Assembly (NCBI RefSeq): GCF_002217405.1
Contig: NZ_MUHE01000038.1
Coordinates: forward strand, 1-32,707
DNA length: 32,707 nt
Source: Flavobacterium psychrophilum DSM 3660 = ATCC 49418
Lineage (GTDB): Bacteria > Bacteroidota > Bacteroidia > Flavobacteriales > Flavobacteriaceae
Direction of reading: 5' to 3'
Both the position numbers and the translations under genes were made by a program. Below are positions 1 through 7,680 of the stretch, piece by piece (the stretch's first letter is position 1; every line of letters begins with the position of its first letter). Under the pieces are notes generated by a model. The model was not told the DNA's origin, did no database searches, and saw nothing but the letters and a program-made list of their open reading frames with translations.

Positions 1-111
1 GCTAAATTGGTATTATTTGAATTTTGTAACTCAAATTCAAAATTATATTTTAGTAGTATTCATATTAAGCCATATAGGTTTCTTATTATTTAGGGAACAA
101 TGATTAATGTA

Positions 112-126
112 ATAGTTATTTACTAT
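112..126. promoter_or_regulatory. Candidate OxyR-like operator upstream of katG
   Basis: The 15-mer ATAGTTATTTACTAT has perfect ATAGT/ACTAT arms. It matches the E. coli OxyR half-site pattern ATAG-N7-CTAT at all eight outer positions and differs at one of the two weaker inner positions. It lies about 95 bases before the katG start. A poorer second half-site may lie 22 bases upstream, at 90-104. The regulator assignment is inference; the palindrome itself is plain in the sequence. Confidence 0.35.
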
Positions 127-179
127 CTAAAAATAAAAAATAATAATCAATTTCGATGCGGTCTTGTCTGTTTAATCTT

Positions 180-187
180 TAATTTTG
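180..187 (+). promoter_or_regulatory. Possible katG promoter -7 element
   Basis: TAATTTTG fits the Bacteroidetes -7 pattern TAnnTTTG and would start transcription about 30 bases before the katG ATG. The nearest upstream TTG (164-166) is only 13 bases away instead of about 19, so the -33 element is poor. Transcription may depend on an activator, which would fit the palindrome at 112-126. Confidence 0.35.
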
Positions 188-200
188 GTTAATAAATTGA

Positions 201-2429
<2,229 letters not shown>

Positions 2430-2457
2430 TTACTAAATTCTAATACTATTATAGTAT

Positions 2458-2487
2458 AAAAGGCAGTCTTGTAATAGACTGCCTTTT
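2458..2487 (+). terminator. Rho-independent terminator after katG
   Basis: A perfect 12-bp stem (left arm 2458-2469, right arm 2476-2487) around a 6-base loop ends in a short T run. It starts 28 bases after the katG stop codon. A separate palindrome, ATACTATTATAGTAT at 2443-2457, lies between the stop codon and the stem. Confidence 0.9.
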
Positions 2488-2604
2488 ATGTTAAATAAAT
2501 TTAAACTATATCGAAATAAAATAATATAATAAAAGTTATTATTATCAATCTATATAATAGCTACTTTTACAGTATTAAAAAAATAAATTAAAATTCATAT
2601 CATT

Positions 2605-3243
2605 ATGTCATTAGTAGGTAAAAAATTTCCAAGTATTGCAGTAGATGCTATTTCTGAAATGGGAGACAATTTAAAAATAAATATTTTTGAAGAAGCTACA
2701 AAAAACAACAAAAAAGTATTATTATTTTGGTATCCTAAAGACTTTACTTTTGTTTGCCCAACAGAGTTACACGCATTTCAAGCAGCTTTACCAGAATTTA
2801 ACAAAAGAAATACAATCGTAATTGGTGCTTCTTGCGATACAAACGAAGTGCATTTTGCATGGTTAAACACACCAAAAAACAATGGCGGAATAGAAGGTGT
2901 AACTTACCCAATTCTTGCCGATACAAACCGTAATTTAGCTAATATTTTAGGGATTTTAGATATAGATTCTACAAGTTATAGCGAAGAAACAGATTCAATT
3001 ATTGTTGAAGGTTCTAACGTAACTTTTAGAGCAACTTACCTAATTGACGAAACGGGTAAAATCTTCCACGAAAGTGTAAACGATATGCCACTTGGTAGAA
3101 ACGTAAATGAATATTTGCGTATGGTTGATGCTTATACGCATATTCAAGAAAAAGGAGAAGTTTGTCCTGCAAACTGGGAAGCAGGTAAAGAAGCAATGAC
3201 TGCCGATAGAAATAGTACCGCTTCATACTTATCGATGAACTAA
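2605..3243 (+). CDS. Typical 2-Cys peroxiredoxin (AhpC/Prx1 family)
   Basis: This enzyme reduces hydrogen peroxide and organic hydroperoxides using a redox-active cysteine pair. The peroxidatic Cys51 is in FTFVCPTELHAF and the resolving Cys187 is in GEVCPANW, the typical two-cysteine arrangement in which the cysteines pair across a dimer. The 212-residue length fits a C-terminally extended AhpC/Prx1 protein. There is no signal peptide, so it should act in the cytoplasm. The thioredoxin gene 84 bases downstream is the likely electron donor, and no ahpF-like reductase is present here. A hairpin lies between the two genes (3256-3305). The gene starts at an ATG preceded by a very AT-rich leader without a Shine-Dalgarno sequence. 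Confidence 0.95.
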   Translation: MSLVGKKFPSIAVDAISEMGDNLKINIFEEATKNNKKVLLFWYPKDFTFVCPTELHAFQAALPEFNKRNTIVIGASCDTNEVHFAWLNTPKNNGGIEGVTYPILADTNRNLANILGILDIDSTSYSEETDSIIVEGSNVTFRATYLIDETGKIFHESVNDMPLGRNVNEYLRMVDAYTHIQEKGEVCPANWEAGKEAMTADRNSTASYLSMN

Positions 3244-3255
3244 TAACTAATTTTA

Positions 3256-3305
3256 ATTGCAAGACAATATTCAAATGAAATAATTTTGAATATTGTCATT
3301 GCAAT
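3256..3305 (+). terminator. Hairpin between peroxiredoxin and thioredoxin genes
   Basis: The left arm 3256-3275 and right arm 3285-3305 pair along almost their whole length, with a small bulge around GACA/TGTCA. No T run follows the stem, so it is more likely a partial terminator, RNA-processing site or stabilising hairpin than a full stop. It could set different levels of peroxiredoxin and thioredoxin from one transcript. Confidence 0.5.
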
Positions 3306-3327
3306 TGGATATTGAAATTTAAAAAAT

Positions 3328-3639
3328 ATGTTAGTAGAATTAGAAAACGATAATTTAGCCGAAATTATTAATACAAACAATATTGTAGTAGTACAATATT
3401 CGGCATCATGGTGCGGAAATTGTAGAATTATGAAACCAAAATTTAAAAAATTGGCTTCAGAAAACGAAAACGTTACTTTTGTAATTGCAGATGCCGAAAA
3501 TTTCCCTGAATCAAGAAAATTAGCCAATGTAGATAATTTACCAACTTTTGCTACTTTCAAAAGCGGAGCATTTGTAAGCCAAACTCAAACCAATAAAGCA
3601 GAGGTTTTGATTGATTTTGTAAATGAAGTACTTAATTAG
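3328..3639 (+). CDS. Thioredoxin family protein
   Basis: This small thiol-disulfide oxidoreductase has 103 residues, the usual thioredoxin length. The active site is WCGNC at W28-C32, a variant of the classical WCGPC. The cis-proline P72 is in NLPTFATF. No signal peptide is visible, so it is cytoplasmic. It sits between the peroxiredoxin and a small conserved protein, all in the same direction, so it probably recycles the peroxiredoxin. Asn in place of the usual Pro between the cysteines should alter redox potential or partner choice. A dedicated partner rather than the housekeeping thioredoxin therefore seems likely. Confidence 0.9.
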   Translation: MLVELENDNLAEIINTNNIVVVQYSASWCGNCRIMKPKFKKLASENENVTFVIADAENFPESRKLANVDNLPTFATFKSGAFVSQTQTNKAEVLIDFVNEVLN

Positions 3640-3678
3640 ATTTATCTATAGTTCTAATCATTTAAAAATATAAAACAA

Positions 3679-3936
3679 ATGAAGTTACCAGTTATAAAGC
3701 ATTTAACTCAATTTATTGATGAAAATGACCAAGATTATCTTGTAGAAACTATCGAAGTTCTTGAAGCCTTAACAGAAGTTTCTTCACTTAAAGACGAAGA
3801 GCTTGATGTTATTGGCGAATTAATTTCTAATATGTATGGCGCACTCGAAGTGCATAAAATGACCAAAACAGGAATGGATAAAAAAGAAGCCTTAAATGCT
3901 TTTATGAAAAGAGTTTTAGGATCGATAGATAAATAA
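3679..3936 (+). CDS. Small conserved protein, DUF6952-like
   Basis: This is an 85-residue, probably all-helical, soluble and acidic protein without cysteines, signal peptide or membrane segment. From memory it matches the Bacteroidetes family named DUF6952, whose function is not known to me. It begins 39 bases after the thioredoxin stop codon and ends just before a bidirectional terminator, so it is the last gene of the peroxiredoxin-thioredoxin group. Its position suggests an accessory role in thiol peroxide defence, but the sequence shows no catalytic motif. The family name is moderately sure; the role is only inferred from context. Confidence 0.75.
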   Translation: MKLPVIKHLTQFIDENDQDYLVETIEVLEALTEVSSLKDEELDVIGELISNMYGALEVHKMTKTGMDKKEALNAFMKRVLGSIDK

Positions 3937-3967
3937 AAAAAATGCTTCTATATTAGAAGCATTTTTT
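3937..3967. terminator. Bidirectional terminator between convergent operons
   Basis: A 14-bp perfect stem (3937-3950 and 3954-3967) with a three-base loop is flanked by A and T runs, so it can work from both sides. It starts immediately after the DUF6952-like stop codon and faces the acyl-CoA dehydrogenase stop at 3987. Thirteen bases of its right side (3949-3961) recur at 3983-3995, across the end of the dehydrogenase gene. Confidence 0.9.
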
Positions 3968-3986
3968 ATAATTAAGAGGGTTTATA

Positions 3987-5777
3987 TTAGAAGCAGTATG
4001 CGTTTTCTGCAACTAATTTTGTGGTAATCGTTTCTCTTAAACCTACTACATTTGGCATGTTAGTGTATTTAGTGAAACGACGTAATCCCATTAACATCAT
4101 ACGTTGTTCGTCACCTTCAGCAAAAGAAATAATGCTTTCTTTTCCTTTTTGAGTGATGATATCAACTGCTTGGTACAAATATAATTGTGCCATGGCGATT
4201 TGTTCTTTTACTTTGTCTGCACCGTTTGTTTTGGCTAATTTTTCGGTTCTCAAGATGGTACTTTCAGCCATGTAAATTTCGATTAGGATATCAGAAGCTG
4301 CCATCAATAATTGTTGGTGTGCGTCTAAGTCTGGACCGTATTTTTGAACCGCTCCACCGGCAACCATTAGGAACGCTTTTTTCAATTTGGTAATCATTTC
4401 TTTTTCTTCAGCAAACAATTCAGAATAATCTGGAGTTTCAAAAGATGGAATTCCCATTAACTCTTCTTGTACTTTAGAAGCAGGTCCTAACAAATCAACA
4501 TGACCTTTCATGGCTTTTTTAATTAACATACCAACAGATAACATTCTGTTGATTTCGTTTGTTCCCTCGTAGATACGAGCAATACGAGCATCTCTCCAAG
4601 CACTTTCCATAGGCGTGTCTTCTGAGAATCCCATTCCACCAAAAATTTGAATTCCTTCATCAGCACAAGCTTGCACGTCTTCAGAAACCGCTACTTTCAA
4701 GATAGAACACTCGATAGCATATTCTTCAACACCTTTCAATTCGGCTTCTTGATGAGAAGATCCAGCTGCTTCACGTTCTGTGATACGATCTTCAATATCT
4801 TTTGCAGCACGGTATGTAGCACTTTCTCCTGCGTAGCAAGAAGTCGCCATTTCAGCTAATTTAGAACGAATAGCTCCAAATTGAGAAATAGCAGTATTAA
4901 ACTGAATTCTTTCATTAGAATAGTTTACTGCTTGAGTAATTACTCTACGTTGTGCGTCCAAACAAGCAGCAGCCAATTTGATACGACCAACGTTCAAAGC
5001 ATTCATTGCGATTTTGAATCCATTTCCTCTTTCAGACAACATGTTTTCAGCAGGAACTTTAGTTTCATTGAAGAAAACCTGACGAGTAGAAGAAGCACGA
5101 ATACCTAATTTATGCTCTTCTTCATTCATTGAAATTCCATTATCAGCAGTGTTTTCTACGATAAAACCAGTAATGTTTTTGTCGTCACCAATTCTTGCGA
5201 ATACGATGAATACAGAACAGAATCCTGCATTCGAAATCCACATTTTTTGTCCAGTGATCGAATATGTTTTTCCGTCTTCAGATAAAACGGCTTTTGTTTT
5301 TCCAGAATTCGCATCCGATCCAGCACCTGGCTCAGTCAAGCAATACGCTCCAAACCATTCTCCAGAAGCTAATTTAGGTACGTATTTTTGTTTTTGCTCT
5401 TCTGTTCCGTATAAAGTGATTGGCATTGTTCCAATTCCGGTGTGCGCTCCAAAAGCAGTAGAGAAGGATCCCGTTGCTCCCGAAATATAATCACATACCA
5501 AAACAGTATTTACAAATCCCATTCCCATTCCGCCATAAGCTTCAGGTACAGCTACGCTTAAGAAACCAAGATCACCCGCTTTTTTCATACACTCTTGTGT
5601 ATAAGCGTAGTCTTTTTTCTCAAAACGATCTTTGTGTGCCCACAATTCTTTATCAACGAACTCTTTTACAGAGTCACGCATCATTAGCTGCTCTTCATTG
5701 AAATCTTCTGGCGTGAAAATAGCTTCACATTTTGTTTCTTTTACGATGAATTGACCACCTCTTGTTTTATCGCTCAT
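3987..5777 (-). CDS. Acyl-CoA dehydrogenase, long form
   Basis: This FAD enzyme carries out the first step of beta-oxidation, turning acyl-CoA into trans-2-enoyl-CoA. It has 596 residues, about 200 more than the short- and medium-chain enzymes, and the extra C-terminal region (about 430-596) recalls the VLCAD-type extension. FAD and substrate motifs include YCLTEPGAGSDANS (145-158) and KMWISNAGF (178-186). The likely catalytic base is E404 in IARIYEGTNEINR, equivalent to the MCAD-type glutamate. It is the last gene of the minus-strand beta-oxidation operon, after the thiolase, and a hairpin repeat at 5841-5921 fills the gap. Electrons would pass to an electron-transfer flavoprotein that is not encoded here. 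Confidence 0.95.
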   Translation of the reverse strand: MSDKTRGGQFIVKETKCEAIFTPEDFNEEQLMMRDSVKEFVDKELWAHKDRFEKKDYAYTQECMKKAGDLGFLSVAVPEAYGGMGMGFVNTVLVCDYISGATGSFSTAFGAHTGIGTMPITLYGTEEQKQKYVPKLASGEWFGAYCLTEPGAGSDANSGKTKAVLSEDGKTYSITGQKMWISNAGFCSVFIVFARIGDDKNITGFIVENTADNGISMNEEEHKLGIRASSTRQVFFNETKVPAENMLSERGNGFKIAMNALNVGRIKLAAACLDAQRRVITQAVNYSNERIQFNTAISQFGAIRSKLAEMATSCYAGESATYRAAKDIEDRITEREAAGSSHQEAELKGVEEYAIECSILKVAVSEDVQACADEGIQIFGGMGFSEDTPMESAWRDARIARIYEGTNEINRMLSVGMLIKKAMKGHVDLLGPASKVQEELMGIPSFETPDYSELFAEEKEMITKLKKAFLMVAGGAVQKYGPDLDAHQQLLMAASDILIEIYMAESTILRTEKLAKTNGADKVKEQIAMAQLYLYQAVDIITQKGKESIISFAEGDEQRMMLMGLRRFTKYTNMPNVVGLRETITTKLVAENAYCF

Positions 5778-5840
5778 TTTTTTTTATTTTTTTAAGTAAT
5801 AGACTTTTATATTTTTATTTGCAATCTGCTTCCTCAATCT

Positions 5841-5921
5841 TGTCATTCCGACGAAGGAGGAATCTCATTAAGTTTTTTCGTCCCTAATTTGTTATGTGAT
5901 TCCTCCTTCGTCGGAATGACA
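5841..5921. repeat. MITE-like inverted repeat
   Basis: Two perfect 24-bp arms (5841-5864 and 5898-5921; left arm begins TGTCATTCCGACGAAGG) enclose a 33-base loop. The element fills the gap between the thiolase stop codon and the acyl-CoA dehydrogenase start within one operon. The arms are GC-richer than their surroundings. Similar TGTCATTCCGACGAAGGAGG sequences are familiar to me as dispersed repeats in Bacteroidetes genomes, but only one copy lies in this window. In the mRNA it would form a very stable stem-loop between two cistrons. Confidence 0.85.
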
Positions 5922-5939
5922 AAAGGAAGGATAATTTAT

Positions 5940-7121
5940 TTAAAGAAGTTCGTAAATCCCTGCAGAACCTTGTCCAGTTCCAACACACATGCTCACAATT
6001 CCGTATTTGCTTCCTCTGCGTTTCATCTCATCAAACAATTGAACAGATAATTTGGCACCGGTACAACCTAGAGGGTGTCCCAAGGCAATAGCTCCACCAT
6101 TCACATTGATGATATCAGGATTCAAGTTCAATTCGCGAGTAACTGCCAATGCTTGTGAAGCAAATGCTTCGTTCAATTCAATTAAATCGATATCATTTAG
6201 AGTTAATCCTGCTTGTTTCAACGCTTTTGGAATCGCTTTTACAGGTCCAATTCCCATAATTCTTGGTTCAACACCTGCAGAGGCGAAGTTTACCAAACGA
6301 GCGATAGGTTCAAGGTTTAATTCTTTTACCATTTCTTCGCTCATAACCAGTACAAAAGCAGCCCCATCACTCATTTGTGAAGAGTTACCTGCAGTTACAC
6401 TTCCATCGGCAGCAAAAACAGCTCTAAGACCAGCTAGTGCTTCCAAAGATGTTCCAGCTCTTGGTCCTTCATCTTTGTTTACCACATACGATTTGGTTTC
6501 TTTTTTACCATTTTCATTGATAAATGTTTGCTCTACTGTAATTGGTACGATTTGTTTGTCAAATTTACCTTCAGCTTCTGCTTTTAATGCTTTGTTGTGT
6601 GATTGAAAAGCAAATTCATCTTGGTCTGCACGAGAAATGTTGAATTGCTTAGCCACCGCTTCCGATGTTAATCCCATTCCCCAGTAGTAATCCTCATGTC
6701 CCGCTTTTGCAACAGCATAATCCGGAGTAGGTTTGTAACCTCCCATTGGAATAAAACTCATGCTTTCCGCTCCACCAGCAATGATACAATGTGCCATTCC
6801 TGATTGGATTTTGGCAGTTGCCATTCCGATTGTTTCTAATCCTGAAGCACAATATCTGTTTACGGTAACACCCGGTACATCATCTACTTTTAATCCCATC
6901 AAAGAGATTAAACGACCTACGTTCAAACCTTGTTCTGCTTCTGGCATGGCATTTCCTACCATAACGTCGTCAATACGGGTTTTGTCAAATTCTGGCAATT
7001 CATTCATCATGTATTGAATGGTTTCTGCAGCCAATTCATCAGGTCTTTTAAATCTAAAAACTCCTTTTGGTGCTTTTCCTACCGCAGTACGATACGCTTT
7101 AACTATATATGCTGTTTTCAT
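5940..7121 (-). CDS. Acetyl-CoA acyltransferase (3-ketoacyl-CoA thiolase)
   Basis: This is the last enzyme of the beta-oxidation cycle, cleaving 3-ketoacyl-CoA with CoA to release acetyl-CoA. Its 393 residues are the normal thiolase length. The nucleophile C91 is in VNRYCASGLE, H349 in GGAIALGHPLGCTGA, and the second cysteine C379 in SMCVGTGQGSAG, so the full triad is present. The gene lies between the four-helix-bundle gene and the acyl-CoA dehydrogenase on the minus strand. Its upstream region is unusual: a tandem repeat begins only 8 bases before its ATG and supplies essentially its whole translation start region. A degradative thiolase is favoured over a biosynthetic one because of the operon context. 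Confidence 0.95.
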   Translation of the reverse strand: MKTAYIVKAYRTAVGKAPKGVFRFKRPDELAAETIQYMMNELPEFDKTRIDDVMVGNAMPEAEQGLNVGRLISLMGLKVDDVPGVTVNRYCASGLETIGMATAKIQSGMAHCIIAGGAESMSFIPMGGYKPTPDYAVAKAGHEDYYWGMGLTSEAVAKQFNISRADQDEFAFQSHNKALKAEAEGKFDKQIVPITVEQTFINENGKKETKSYVVNKDEGPRAGTSLEALAGLRAVFAADGSVTAGNSSQMSDGAAFVLVMSEEMVKELNLEPIARLVNFASAGVEPRIMGIGPVKAIPKALKQAGLTLNDIDLIELNEAFASQALAVTRELNLNPDIINVNGGAIALGHPLGCTGAKLSVQLFDEMKRRGSKYGIVSMCVGTGQGSAGIYELL

Positions 7122-7129
7122 AAATTATG

Positions 7130-7270
7130 TATTAAGATTGGAGAATTAAGTATTAAGATTTTCCAATCGTTGTTAAAAAGTATTAAGATTGAAGAATTAA
7201 GTATTAAGATTTTCCAATCGTTGTTAAAAAAGTATTAAGAATGAAGAATTAAGTATTAAGATTTTCCAAT
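7130..7270. repeat. 51-52 bp tandem repeat, about 2.7 copies
   Basis: Unit 1 is 7130-7180, unit 2 is 7181-7232 and a partial third is 7233-7270. The first two units are almost identical and each contains TATTAAGAT boxes and TTTTCCAATCG. The third unit runs into the stop codon and last codons of the four-helix-bundle gene, so the array looks like repeated copies of that gene's 3' end plus its downstream flank. Each unit also contains the roughly 30-bp sequence that recurs inverted at 7650-7679 on the other side of the gene. Confidence 0.9.
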
Positions 7271-7636
7271 GTTTATGTTAATTTTTTCTTTTAATGATTT
7301 TTGAAATGAAAAATTCATATTTGAAACTTCGACTAATTGATTAATAATAGGTTGTATTAAATCTTCATTTACAAGTTTAAGCCTTTTAGCAAGTATTAAT
7401 TGAGTTATTAATTCAAAAGTAGAACCATTTGCAATTCCTAAAAATTGTATGAATTCTTTATCATAATTTCTTCCAGAACCTTCAGCGATGTTAGAAGGAA
7501 TAGATACTGCACATTTTTTTATTTGATGAATTAAATTAAATTTTTCATCATTAGGCAATAAAGTAGAAACTTCATAAACTTCAACAGCAATATCCATCGC
7601 TTTTTGCCAAATTTTTAATTTTTCAAAATTGTGCAT
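7256..7636 (-). CDS. Four-helix bundle protein (23S rRNA IVS / Avd-like family)
   Basis: This 126-residue all-helical protein shows the family hallmarks: an N-terminal FEKLKIWQKAMDIAVEVY, a central SIPSNIAEGSGRN (about residues 45-57) and GSTFELITQLILAKRLKL after it. The family was first seen in intervening sequences inside 23S rRNA genes and includes Avd, the accessory protein of diversity-generating retroelements. No reverse transcriptase or variable repeat is visible here, so it is a solitary member of unknown function. Homologues form basic pentameric barrels that may bind nucleic acid. It interrupts the beta-oxidation operon between the dehydrogenase/hydratase fusion and the thiolase. 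Inverted repeats lie on both sides, the inner one overlapping its stop codon, which suggests that it arrived as a cassette. Confidence 0.9.
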   Translation of the reverse strand: MHNFEKLKIWQKAMDIAVEVYEVSTLLPNDEKFNLIHQIKKCAVSIPSNIAEGSGRNYDKEFIQFLGIANGSTFELITQLILAKRLKLVNEDLIQPIINQLVEVSNMNFSFQKSLKEKININIGKS

Positions 7637-7649
7637 AGTCTTTTTTTTA

Positions 7650-7679
7650 AGTCTTAATACTTAATACTTCAGTCTTAAT
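7650..7679. repeat. Right-hand inverted repeat of the four-helix-bundle cassette
   Basis: This 30-base AT-rich sequence, starting AGTCTTAATACTTAATAC, is the reverse complement of 7182-7211 and 7234-7263 with only a few mismatches (27 of 30 match for 7234-7263). It ends one base before the stop codon of the dehydrogenase/hydratase fusion gene and begins 13 bases upstream of the four-helix-bundle start codon. The gene is therefore enclosed by terminal-inverted-repeat-like sequences. Confidence 0.8.
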
Positions 7680-7680
7680 T

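Noticed and set aside
7130..7270. Short CRISPR-like array
   Set aside because: The units are contiguous tandem copies without distinct spacers, only 2.7 copies exist, and no cas genes are nearby.
7256..7636. Avd of a diversity-generating retroelement
   Set aside because: No reverse transcriptase, template repeat or variable-repeat gene is present nearby; only the protein family is shared.
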